DNA from: Haemonchus contortus
Lineage: Eukaryota > Nematoda > Chromadorea > Rhabditida > Trichostrongylidae
Length of the DNA: 64,000 nt
NCBI GenBank assembly: GCA_000469685.2
Contig: LS997564.1
Location: 38,070,612-38,134,611, forward strand
Reading direction: 5' to 3'
The notes beneath the pieces are model-generated. The model ran no database searches and was not told the DNA's origin. It saw nothing but the letters and a program-made list of their open reading frames with translations. The translations under genes were made by a program, and so were the position numbers. Below, one piece after another: positions 32,606 to 43,700 of this stretch. Position 1 is the first letter of the stretch. Each line of letters begins with the position of its first letter.

Positions 32606-32917
32606 TCAGAATTGTAAACAACATATCATTTTGGCATGCAGAATGACCATATTTCGCTTTAGTGCAACATCCAACCTCTTTCGGAAGTTTCCAAGAATGC
32701 GCGCGATCACTTTCATCCCCCGCTTCTTTAAGAGAGCTTTTTTCAGAGGGTCTATGGACCCATGTTTGAAAGCGGAGGCCTTTTGCTCCAGAACCGTCCA
32801 TACAGCAAAATTCAAAGGATCGAGAGCGGAGAATTTGAAGGTCAAACCCGTCCAAAAACCCTTGAGCGTGGTTTCACAGCATTGCAGCGTCTTCCTTGCG
32901 CTGTGGGCTGTGCCCAC
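32606..32917 (-). pseudogene. maT-like transposase C-terminal fragment
   Basis: One frame reads SALDPLNFAVWTVLEQKASA, then PLKKALLKKRG and VIARILGNFRKRLDVALK. This matches the pattern of the last third of Tc1/mariner transposases, where SPDLNPMDFxVWxxLEQK carries the third catalytic Asp and is followed by an LKxALxKxW region. The N-P-M-D stretch is changed to D-P-L-N here, so the catalytic residue is not identifiable. The N-terminal two thirds is absent. Confidence 0.65.
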
Positions 32918-33049
32918 TCCTGCTGAAAGGTTCAGCTAACGTTCATCGCTTTCCTTTCCGCCCAAGGGATCACCGCATCCACTGGCTCAGAAGCCCATAA
33001 GTTGATTCTTTTAATGCCCGTCACATTTCATGTGGGTCACCCTGTATTC

Positions 33050-33295
33050 CTTTCCGACGGGCTTCATCATCCGTCCTTCCTGAGCGAAGTCAGCTGGAGG
33101 ACCCTCTTCAACGAAAACTGTAAGTAGCTGAACAAAATGGAATGATCAGGGTATGGGCAAAGAGAAATAATGTCACGTTAGGTGAAATGGCTACGTCAGA
33201 AAGCCAATCTTTTCACGATAAGGAGTTTTGAGGTACTCTAGAAAGATGTCAAGAGCTTCCACTGTAAAATAGAGAAGCGTATGGAAGAGATGAAC
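33050..33295. other. No recognisable gene
   Basis: Nothing recognisable between the transposon and the orphan exon. Confidence 0.4.
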
Positions 33296-33297
33296 GA

Positions 33298-33640
33298 CTA
33301 AGTATCCAAGCTGTTCGGCGCCTCATCAATGGCTCTTAAAAACCTCACTGCAGTAATGATTAACAAGAGGCAGATAATGCCGAAGAATATGATGGCCATG
33401 GAAGAAATGAAGGGCGAAAAACCATCGGTGGGGAGTAGGTTATCGTCACGCTTGATCAGACGTTCTGCAGACATTTGCTGGAAACGTTCACAAAAAGCAC
33501 ATTCCAGAGGTTTCATATCCCGATGCTTGCAATGGAACAAGTCATGCATGAACATAGTCCACATGATCCACAGGAAAGATCCATGGTAGCATGAGGAACA
33601 CTTCCCATTTGATGGACGCAGTACATGGGAGAAACGGGAA
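33298..33640 (-). pseudogene. Orphan C-terminal exon of a membrane protein (unknown)
   Basis: A minus-strand frame runs open from about 33640 to a TAG at 33298. It contains GKCSSCYHGSFLWIMWTMFM, then HDLFHCKHRDMKPLECAFCE, a charged stretch and one strong membrane segment (SSMAIIFFGIICLLLIITAV) followed by RFLRAIDEAPNSLDT at the C-terminus. Paired Cys motifs precede the membrane helix. I do not recognise the family and find no upstream exon with certainty. It may be the end of a real single-pass protein gene; the start is not determined. Confidence 0.4.
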
Positions 33641-33649
33641 AATGCTTTG

Positions 33650-36510
33650 CTTCAAAAGTGCGGCTGATGGTTCTGTCGGTGGGCGGTGGAACCATAAGCC
33701 AATGTACGGGCCTTTCGCATTTTACCGCTGAATTTAAGATGATTCCATGTCTTCATCGGATATCTAAGGAATGCCTCAGAGCGGTCAGTTTGGCCCGGGT
33801 CAATGCCATCAGGTTTTTTTGTTCTGCCGTTAATTTTCTTCTTCACTGAAAGAATTCAACTCATTCTTTGAGTCTCAGAGCTACTACACTGCAGGAATGA
33901 AGCGGCACATAAGGTTTCAACTTCCTCATACTATTAATATTACTAGCGTACGCCGATTGCCAGTGAGAAGGCATACCTTAAAATTTGATTACTTCGTAAT
34001 TATAACTACAACAAATGCCTATGAGACCCCTTTATCTCTATTGAAAAGATATCAAGTCCACGAAGATACTCCAACAATTTCGAAGGAATAGGTCACCAAA
34101 GAATGAAGGACAACTATTGGTCGAATCTGTAAAACGAAACAGGCCACTTCCGAGGTAACTCGAATTAGATGAAATTTGATTTGAGAACACACTGGTAGCA
34201 AGTACCTGAATGATAAAAGGTTGGAAGGGCCTGATTTGAATACTAAAAACAACCTCATACTCCAAAGACAGCCTCACTGACCCGGTATCTACAACAGGCG
34301 TGGAACTTTGATAGTCTCCTTCCCAGAACCGAAAGAAGAATCAACAGCCCTCAGCCATCACTTGGCGCCGATCTCTAAGACTTTATATTGGGGTGTGGTG
34401 CGATAGGAACGAAATGGCCGCGTCGCGGTGAGAGGGGCGTCGCGCGCGAGGGAATGTAGCGGGATGCAGCAGTAGGTAAGAAATACAAGATCAAAAGTAC
34501 TAATAGTAGAATTATGCATAAAATAATGATCGCATATCAATTGAGCTGTATGAAGAACGCTAGAGCTGTAATAACGGCGAATGAGTGGTCCGCGACAGCC
34601 GCGTGCGGCGAATCGATTACCCAAAATCGTTCCTAACGCCCGTCTCCCTTTATATTGATAACGGCTTGAAGAAGATGTACTATTATGGGAGGAACGTGCT
34701 CCAGAGTGAGTGGAACGCTTTGAGGCTTCGTTCTCGTTATACGAATGTTGCTTCTCACGGATTAGGTGAATCCATAATCTACTCTGTTGGATAGGGTCCC
34801 TACCATAAAAATACCTTTCCCGAAGTCTCGATAACGTCGAGATCGAAAGCTGAAGCATCCACCACTCTAGGACAGGCCACCACTCTACCCAAAGACAACG
34901 ACTCCAGATGAATAAGGTATAAATGATGGCAGTGATTTGAAAAACAATGCTATGCGGCGAACGTGAACTATTCGTTTACGGAGGGAAAGCGCTGCTCGCA
35001 CCATCGTGCTAACTCACCTAACCTCACACCTCACCTGGATGCTCACATTCGATCACGAGTCAATCGTGAGAGAAGGCCCGGCCAGCAAGGCCACCTTTTA
35101 ATCAGATTAAACATTTGCGATGAGAATGTGGATCAGCTCGCTTTCGAAGTTATGAATTGACCAGACGGATCAAAAACCATTACATTTCATAGACATGAAC
35201 TAGACTGATGTCCTGCTTTATCACTCACGTTAGATCGATTCTTCGCTTCTTATTGGAAAATAGGGGTCAAAATTACTATCTCGGGTAATTTTGGTATCCC
35301 ATTTGGGCTCCCACTCCGGTTGGCTCTTGTGTCAGGGTATTGAATTGAAAAAAGTCATCAAATTGATTAAAAAACAAAAATACCGGATGGGATATGGCGC
35401 CTTCCGGAGCCAAACCTGTGGAGCGTCTACTACCGTAGCAGCCGAAAATCCGCCAGTGCCCATTATGAATTCTAAGATCGAAGTCCATGGTTAGCCCCAT
35501 GTTTCTGCAAGCCACTTTACCAGGCCAACGGCTCAGCGTCAAGGAACGAAGTACGTTCGGGTCAATTCGACGGACCACGCATTCTTAACAGAACCTACCT
35601 TCCGCCTGGGTAAAACCAGATTTATAATTGCCACCCCAAACAAAACATGTCAAGGCTAATCTTTCATAGAAATGTCAAGACTGATTTTTCATGGGTGGTG
35701 ATGATGACGTGACGATAACCGTTCTCAAACTTGTAAACTTTACCTCTCAGTTGACCAGACCAACCCACTCGGTTCATTTCTGGTGAAACGCGATCCGAAC
35801 CAATTGACAGAGACAGTACTCAAATAAGAAGGTCAATGATTGGCAATATTTATCTTCATCCTTGAGCCATCCGCCTGGAAATGGAGGATTAGTTATGAAG
35901 TGGGATCAACAGACGTCTTGACGGTCACTTACAAAGGTTTTGCTTTTCGAAAACTCCAATTTTTGATTTTAGCAAGTTTTCAAAACTTTTTTCTACCCAT
36001 ATGAATCAGTTGATCTCAGCCAAACTCGGAATGTACTACGTGATCGATCTGTTTCTAAGTCAAAATCAGGTCCCACAGAGTGAGCACAATAGAGTGATTT
36101 GTAATGGATTACGAGGAAAGGAGACAGGCGAAGGATGACGCTGGTGATTTATCGTGGCTACCTGTTCCTCTTCTCCTTCACAGACCGCTGTTTAGCTGCT
36201 TTTGGTCAGACTCCAATGCCTTCATCCCTTCGGTCCAAGCCAGTTGATTCTATTCTAAAAATTCAATTTAAAGTACTCTTATTGCATTTCTCGTGTTACT
36301 ATATGAATTTCTCGCAAGTATTTTAAGAATGCAGGTCTTCAAAATCATTGTAAACTATTGCCTCTTTGAAGACTCGAACCGATGAACCCTTAGGGTTAGG
36401 GGCAACAAGAGGCCCCACTATGGCAACCATTGTGGACGAGGGATATCGCTCAGAATTCCTGAATCGAGTCGTTTCCTGAGAGAACTTCATTTATTTGCTG
36501 TCAATTTTTA
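33650..36510. other. No recognisable gene
   Basis: The longest frames (34358-34858 minus, 166 codons; 35276-35578 minus, 100 codons) show no domain I recognise and no supporting splice pattern. A GC-rich palindromic motif, CAGCCGCGTGCGGCG, lies at 34596-34610. Confidence 0.4.
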
Positions 36511-36518
36511 TCCCTATA

Positions 36519-36785
36519 TTATGCCGGATGTGGTGTAATGCCAAGTTGCGCACTATCACCATGAACGACCCGGGGATCGATCCCTGATGGCCTTCGACGC
36601 TTCGATTTACCGATTAACCATCCCTCGGATGGATGGGAGATTTTTATCATCCCAGATTCGTTCGGGAGAATAAAAGCACTTGCATATGGGTCGATCACCA
36701 CGTCAATGTCTAGGCCACATACCCATTCAAAACGCCACTACAATTGTGAATGGGAATCGAGTGAGGGGCGCATCCCAAAACAGAC
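36519..36785 (+). mobile_element. tRNA-derived SINE-like element, family T, copy 4
   Basis: Head: GGTGTAATGCCAAGTTGCGC (A-box region), then CGGGGATCGATCCC (B-box variant). Body: CCAGATTCGTTCGGGAGAAT, AAAAGCACTTGCATATGG, TAGGCCACATACCCATTC, AAAACGCCACTACAATTG, GGGAATCGAG and GGGGCGCATCCCA. Confidence 0.7.
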
Positions 36786-36789
36786 TTTA

Positions 36790-37429
36790 GAGAGCCGTAG
36801 GCTTTATCCTTTAATTGTAAGTAAGTTAACATAGTAAACTTAGTATTTATTCTATATTAGAACTATTATTATTATTGTTTTTACATCATATTTTTATATT
36901 ATTGTCAACAGTCAAAATTATTTTTACGACAAATATTACAAATTTCCATTTCATAACAGTACCACTATGTCAAACTTATCTACAAAGGAAGCCTGAAAAC
37001 CTGCTTCGTAGTAAAGCAAAACAAACAAAAGCCAATGAATGCCACAGAACCTCATATTTTTCATTTTTTGCTAATTTTTGAAATAGATGAACGGTAATAT
37101 TTTCTTTTTCCACAATAATTACTCGGAAATCTCGTCTATTCCATAATGTTTCTCCACCGAAAAACTTGTTTTTCATCTATTGCATACTGAAGTGATAATT
37201 GATAGGATTGTCGGTGATAAATGTGGTTGGGTAAGATTTCGAAGAACGTTCAGAAATGAATTAGTTTCACCTTTGCTATTTCCGCCTTTTTTTCTATCTA
37301 GCAGAGTGAATAGTGGGGAAGGTTAGTGATGAATGGGCATTATAAATGGCCCGTAGCTCGAATATCCCTACACCTCAACATCTTTAATGGCTACTTATCT
37401 ATTTGGGTAACGGTCAGGAGACTTGAAAG
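36790..37429. other. No recognisable gene
   Basis: AT-rich sequence with no supported feature. Confidence 0.4.
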
Positions 37430-37702
37430 TTATGCGAAGCTGCGAGACATCAATCTAGGACGTGGGTGGACCATGAGACATCTAGCTAGGGCGTGGGCAT
37501 AACACGAGACAACTAACTAGGACATGAACATACCACAAGACATCTAAGACGTGGACACGCAAGGAAACAACTAACCAAAACGTGGGTACACGACGGTACA
37601 ACTAACTATGACGTGTATAAAAAACGAGACAATTAACTAGGATGTGGGTGCACCTTGAGACAACTAACCAAGACGTGGGTATATCTCGAGACAACTAACT
37701 AG
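37430..37702 (+). repeat. Minisatellite with about 30-36-bp units
   Basis: About eight degenerate tandem units share the core CGAGACAACTAACTAGGACG followed by TGGGTATACCA-like sequence. Units vary in length and drift in sequence. Single cores occur elsewhere on either strand (46985-47035, 52040-52105), so the unit may come from a dispersed repeat. Confidence 0.75.
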
Positions 37703-40510
37703 TAATCGCCATCTTTGTGAGCACGAAGACTAAAAGTCGGATAGTTTGCAGATAGGCAACAGCAAGATTGTTCTGACGACGGCATTCAAAGGAAGTGGCA
37801 TATCGTGGCCATTCTGCCATGCATTTCACTTCCAATATTCTCAAAAGATTTTGTTGGGATCAAGGAATGAAGAAATGACTAGCTTCTAATGTTGATCGAT
37901 ACCTTAACCGTATGCGCCACACATTTGATGCTCATTCAAAATTGACGCTACATTTGAAAGCTCTCTCCACAACGACTTGAGAAGCCCAACCAAAGGGTCG
38001 GGAAATTCCATAGGAGGAAAAATTGATCGAAGTCTACACGGAAAAAGCTTAGCTTTCCTTCTTTCTCTAGTTATTTTTACATCTGTGACATCTCTGCTTG
38101 ACCCTGTCACTTTCTGATATCAAAGAAGGCATCATCCTTGTAAGTGCAAGGTCTTTACATCACTCAAAATCCGATCTCTGTCATTAATTTTGCAACGCCT
38201 GGTGACTTACCGTAAGTTCTCCTAAAAATAATATTCGTAAATCAGAGAACTGAGTAAGGGCGTGGTCAAAAACTATATTGGGAAGGGAAAGTAAACACCC
38301 ACAAATACCGCGGCCACCCAAGACTGGACACCGAAACCCTCACTCCCTATTCCAGCCTCAACGCAGGCCGTCCGCAGAATTGCTGGCTGGAATTCGAACT
38401 CTTCAAACTTTTTTCCTCTTTCCCAAACTATTCATCAAAATAGACGTGTTTTTTTCTGCCGTGTCCATAGGTTTCATGAAGAACTGGTTGGTGCCGTTCT
38501 GGGATGAACTGAGTAACGAGGAGAGCACGTGTACGATACATTCACAATCACTGGCACAACGAGCTCTGCCGTTGAACGCTCTTTGTTGGCCAATGTACTT
38601 GGAAAAAGATTTCCATCTTATTGAACCGCCTGTGTCGTTCGTTCAATTTTTTTCCACTTGGTCGCTTTGCGACCATACACGTCATCGTGTGTTCATCTTA
38701 TAAGGTGGTCTCTGCAGAATCACCGACCGGCAATCGCCCACATGAATCCTTTTGGACCCACCGGATTTCCTTTCCTACCGTCCCCTTTCTTGGACTCAGG
38801 AAATTTCGCTTCAATAGCACTCTAAATTACCAAAATTCCTCTTATTTCAGGTTATAATTTAATATAAATATGGACATAAACGGGCAGAGGTTTATTTTCA
38901 GAATAGAATTATTCTTACTTACAAAATTAATATTACAACACGAAGACAGTTAGGGAGTTTAGGTAAGATTCAGGTAAGGTTTTCGTCTCTATGCTAAGAT
39001 GAATCGGTGCCTTCCCTCCTAGAGCATATGCGCCATGATCAGGTAGGAAAACGGCCTAGATAGAGTTCTGTAAAGGTGTTGTATTGGCTGCTTGCCATAC
39101 CCAATGGTGGACGAGTTTCAACGGTATTGTAGTGGTGCACTACACAAAAGGGACACCAATGTTGGAAATCTTACCCACGGCGACAATGGAAGTGGGAGGC
39201 AGTTGTGGATATTTTTGACTATGTGATCAACTCTTCTGCAGACACACAACTCAATCTCGTCCAAATACTCCTCCCATGCCATTTCCGTCATGATAATCTC
39301 GTACGTCTCTGATTTTCGCTACTCTTAGGAAGCCTTATTTTTAGCAAAGTCGGTGGATTTTCTCGATTTCCTCGCTACCGATGGATACCCTCCGACATTG
39401 TTTCCGCTTTGCAACTTAAAAAAGGGCTTCCATGAACTGTGCCTTTACGTTACTCCCTTCAAAGACACTTTTGAAAATCAAAGGCAGCCACAGCAAGTTG
39501 CAGATTGGTATTGGACTAAAAGTTCTTCTCAAAAGGAGAGTACGTCCCAAATTGATCCTAATTTCGACCTTTGCAGGAGCCGAGCTTCCGGAAGGTTCTG
39601 TCGGCGGCAACCTTCCAGTATATCAATCATCATCATGGGAAATCATAGCTACTCACATGATCACAAAAGCGTTCTTTATGAAGCACTTCGTAGTTTAGGA
39701 TAGTTTTTCCTGCACTAAAACAAGTTTGGCAACATTGAGTCGCAGTCGCAAAGGGTCAAAAAACCGTCTCCTCAGGGAAGGTCATTACTTGACTAGTTCA
39801 ATGCAGCACTGAAGTAACAACCTAGGTAGCAATTAACATAAGAATTCCAGAGCTCCAGTTTTGCTGCACTTCGATGGACTCTCTCCACCAGGGAGAGGGG
39901 CAGATAGCACAGTGGGTAGAGCAGCTGTTTACCAATTCACTAATGTACAAGATCGCAAACAGTAGTACCCTGGTAGTAGTAAACGAAAACTTTACCTGCA
40001 TGCCAAATTCCATCATTTCCCTACCGGGAATTCTGTATGGGTGGTAAAGTTATGGCACTTTCCCAATGAACACTGGAAGGTTCAATCCCTTCAGTTACTA
40101 GTCCCCGCCAGGTTAACATTGGCCATATATTCCATGCCCAGAGGTATCAGCATGAAGGGAAAAAAATCATGGGAATCATGTGTTTGGGCAAACCGTCGAC
40201 TTATGCGGCTGCGTATCTTATGTTCCGAAGAGTCGACGCGCAGGAGTGGGCGTAGCACACGGGACAACTCGCCAGTAATGCCTCTGCGTCTCTGACCACT
40301 GGCCGCGCGATGGATCTCCTGCACCGTGCCTCCACCCATTGATTTTTCAAGCCATTAACCTTTCATCTGGCTTGTCCCACTTCACTCTCTTTCCCAGTTT
40401 TCGAGTGAATCCTCTTTCCAAGGCCAATTAGATCCTACCTGATCATCCAGTTCTATTATTGTGTATATTAACTATTTATAGCCAGCACGTGTTAGCTTGT
40501 TATGTCGATG
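37703..40510. other. No recognisable gene; tRNA-like stretch near 39896
   Basis: The frame at 38278-38703 (plus, 141 codons) has no motif I recognise. 39896-39925 reads GCAGATAGCACAGTGGGTAG then AGCAGCTG, like a tRNA A-box region, but no B-box follows at the right distance, so it is not called as a tRNA. Confidence 0.4.
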
Positions 40511-40525
40511 ACGTGTGACTGTTGA

Positions 40526-40572
40526 TCGTTGATCCCCTCAACGGGGAGCTTCCCACTTGGGGATCAACGATC
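40526..40572. promoter_or_regulatory. Short perfect stem-loop upstream of the secreted-protein gene
   Basis: GATCGTTGATCCCC and GGGGATCAACGATC form a 14-bp perfect stem around a loop of about 19 bases. It ends about 40 bases before the 5' UTR acceptor and 160 bases before the predicted start codon. A cis-regulatory role or a small foldback insertion are both possible. Confidence 0.4.
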
Positions 40573-40613
40573 CTTTCGTCCACTTTCACGTGATGATCAC
40601 TATTCGTTTCCAG

Positions 40614-40731
40614 GAACGACCGGCTGTTTACTGTAAACAACGCCCTACGGATCCGCCTGATTTGGCCCCCGTTATAAGGCCTCAACCGAACGGCAATCTG
40701 TCTGTCTTGAGGCTGAGATACTGTAACCATA
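40614..40731 (+). promoter_or_regulatory. Candidate trans-spliced 5' UTR of the secreted-protein gene
   Basis: CGTTTCCAG at 40605-40613 is a good acceptor with no obvious upstream exon, as expected for a spliced-leader site in nematodes. The 118-base leader ends at the ATG at 40732. This is inference; a conventional non-coding first exon is possible. Confidence 0.4.
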
Positions 40732-43700
40732 ATGTTATTCACATGGACACTTTTTTTGGCCATTATGGCTGTCACAACGAACGGTATGATTTTCCTATTA
40801 CACACTGTGATTACGCTAGCCATAACCTGTTCCCACCTTAATGAATAACTTTTGTTGGAAAGCCCCGTGATGTCAACAACCGGCCCTCAATTAAATAGGT
40901 CCATCTTGGGCCAAAAATTGGTTCCTGATGACGACTCTTTTCAGCCGTTCCGATCAATCTCGTACGGATCGCTTGTGCACGGAATCCTTCCCTAGCCTTC
41001 TGTGATTCACATCTCCTAGGTACGAATTTATCGATTCCCCACTAGACCAGAGATCTTCTGGGAGATCTAAATTTTCTCGAAAGCGACGTTTACGACGTCG
41101 TTTTGCGGCAACGTAATCGACAAAAACGAGTTTTTACGTCCCAGACATTTGGTTGCTAGCCACTAGACATTGTTTTGTTGACATCGGCAAAATTTAGGTT
41201 TACCCGCTGGTGATATCACAACAGCTACCTCTACAACGACACCCTCACCTGTGGAACATATCCCAGATTACAGTGGGAATGAGAAGGAATTCCTGAGTTG
41301 GCTCAATGATCAAAATGATGAGGTGATAATTACAGTTACTCTGTTACAGTTCTATCAAGTTACAGCTACCTCTGATGAACTCCCGAATAGACACCCATAA
41401 GGTAGTGAACACAGGAATGGAGAGGCAATGAGGGTGGCAGCATGAAAGGCCTCTGGGCACTCCAATCTGATCGTCGTCCAGCACTAACTTATCCCTCCAA
41501 ATGGTTGAATAAAAACATCCGTACCGTTATGAACGGGATTTCGATGACAGAATAGTTCAATCGATAAGATCAATCAAACAGCAGCAGACCTCTGCTCTTT
41601 TCCTGGTTCGATGAAACACTCCTTTTTTCACAACTAAATGTAGTGTAGTGGGTAGGTTCCGATCCCAGACATATCGAGGTCCATAGGAATAGAGAAAGCA
41701 GGTGGGACATGAAGGGGTAAAGGGTGTTCTGACAGCCCTGCCCTTTCTTGAGGTCCCTATAGGACTGTGGTTCTCCCGGTACTCTTTTTATCCGCACTTG
41801 AAACTATCCATTCGAGGGATAAAACTGTGAATTACTGTGGGTATACTAGGTTAGGAGAACTAATACAAGAAAAAATCTAATAAATAATAGTTACATTAGA
41901 AAAAATGAATTTAAATGGATCTGTTTCAGCTAGACATCACCGTTGACGAGCGAGAAAATCATCATTCAAAACTCGCTGATAAAAAAGAGTATTGTGCTAA
42001 ATATAAGGTACGATTCTGGATGATAATTACATATTACTGAGTGACGCAGCAGAATATTCATATCCTATTTTTACAGGCCAACTTTGGACATTACTGTAAA
42101 AATGGCATAGAAAGCAAATTGGAAGGTGTTTTACCACAATTCTGTCTTCAATACACTCAACAATGTAAAGGTGATGGAAGGTCAGTTACAGACGCACTTT
42201 ACAATAACAACTATGCAGAAATATATTTAGGAGCATAAATTACTTTCGAATTTTGTATAATTTAAAACCTCAAAGTGCGTTTTCCACACACTGCCGCGTG
42301 CGTACGCGTCGCGTCACCGCAGTAGGGCAAATTTTTCTTCACACCTACCAAGCAGCCGCGCGCGGCAGTTCTAGTAAAGCTCAGTCAGTCGCTGCTATAT
42401 TCCTATTTGAAACTTTGAGGATCTAATTATAACAATCCAACTTCAATCTTTCTCATTTTTTATGAACTCCGAACCTTCTCAGCCAGAAAACGTCCCGAAT
42501 TTCAGCGAATTCCCAAGACCTGGTCCTCTCCCGAACTCGAAGAAAGGTACTACCGTTCAACCGATGGCAGATGCTGCTGAACCACCTACTCAAATTGTCG
42601 GTGAACTACCAAAAAATGCTGCTCAAGAAGCAGCTCAAGCAGCCCAAACTGAAGCTTTCAAAGGTGAGTGAACCACTTCAAGGCCCCCTCTAACTTGCAA
42701 TTAGCCAGTAGGCCATAACCGGTAACTGTCTTCCTTCTCTGGCCACTCGAGTATCAGTACGGAAGCCAAATCTGACTTGCCAGAACCTAGAATTCAGGCA
42801 CCCACTTGTTCACAAGGCACTGTTTCAGGCGGAGTTCTCCAGTACTGCGAAAAGTTTGCCGATCAGTTCAAGCACTTCTGCCAAGGAGCTCAACGATCGG
42901 AATTTGGGAAAGCCAACGAATTCTGCGCATCCTACCGTGATAGTTGCAAGACGACTGAACCGTCTCCAGTTTCAAAGATACCGGAAGTTATGGAAAAGCC
43001 AGAGTCCTCGACTGCCTCGACAGCTTCCGAGGAGACTGAAGAAGCTCCCAAACCCATCAGGGGTCCACCGGCAGCACCAGTACCAAAACCCGAACAGACT
43101 ACGAAACCACCGACTAGCAGGTAAGAATTTCCATAGTTTCTTGGTAACGTCCGTGGTTCTCCCACCCATTCTGCATATTCTGGAAGCTGTTGTCTCACAT
43201 CAAAGTTTCAGCGTCGATGATCTGGAAGAGTTCCCTGATTCATCAGAAAAAGGATCCAGTTCACAAAGCAGTACAGAAGAGGAAGGCCAAGATAAAGAGT
43301 CCACAAAGGTAAGCAAGATGCCCATATGTTCCTTCCTCCCTCTCTCCGCAATTCCTTCTGTCCCCGTCTATTTTCCTTTCCTCATTCCACTCCTCCTCTT
43401 TGTTCAAATGCCCTTAGTTCATCTACAAATTCTACTTATCCGCTACCTCCACCTCGATTTTTTTATTAGTACTTCCTCCATTTATTCCTTCACGTCCTAC
43501 ATTCATATTTTCCTCATTTCTGCGACCTACAGCTCCTGCGCATTCATTGTCAACTCTTTCTCCCTTCTATCATTCAACAGCTGTCTGCTTCCCAGTCCCC
43601 TGGAATTTCTATACGCTCCTTGCAGTCCCCAAGATCCCCTTTTCTCAACCAGCTAACATGATTGACTTGCATTTTCCCTTTTCCCAGTCAATCTTCTTCT

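Larger units (their letters stand above)
32108..33044 (-). mobile_element. Decayed Tc1/mariner-superfamily transposon (maT-like) with nested hairpin
   Basis: Terminal inverted repeats of about 26 bp lie at 32108-32134 (GGGTGACCCACATGAAGTGTG) and 33019-33044 (complement CAGGGTGACCCACATGAAAT). A TA follows the right end (33045-33046); the left TA has mutated. The minus strand between them encodes a transposase C-terminus. A separate palindromic element occupies 32154-32560, so the original element was only about 530 bp, an internally deleted copy. Confidence 0.75.

Noticed and set aside
34358..34858. 166-codon minus-strand frame
   Set aside because: No recognisable domain, Ser/Arg-rich drift, no start context or splice support, GC-rich palindromes inside. 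Possible repeat.
36355..36415. Minus-strand tRNA-like segment with a GCCTCTT/AAGAGGC acceptor stem and GGTTCGAGTC
   Set aside because: Only about 54 bases with no D-arm and poor T-stem pairing; at best a tRNA or SINE relic.
38278..38703. 141-codon plus-strand frame
   Set aside because: I compared it with mariner and Tc1 transposase motifs and found no convincing match; no other support.
39896..39975. tRNA A-box-like GATAGCACAGTGGGTAGAG
   Set aside because: No B-box at the proper distance and no cloverleaf.
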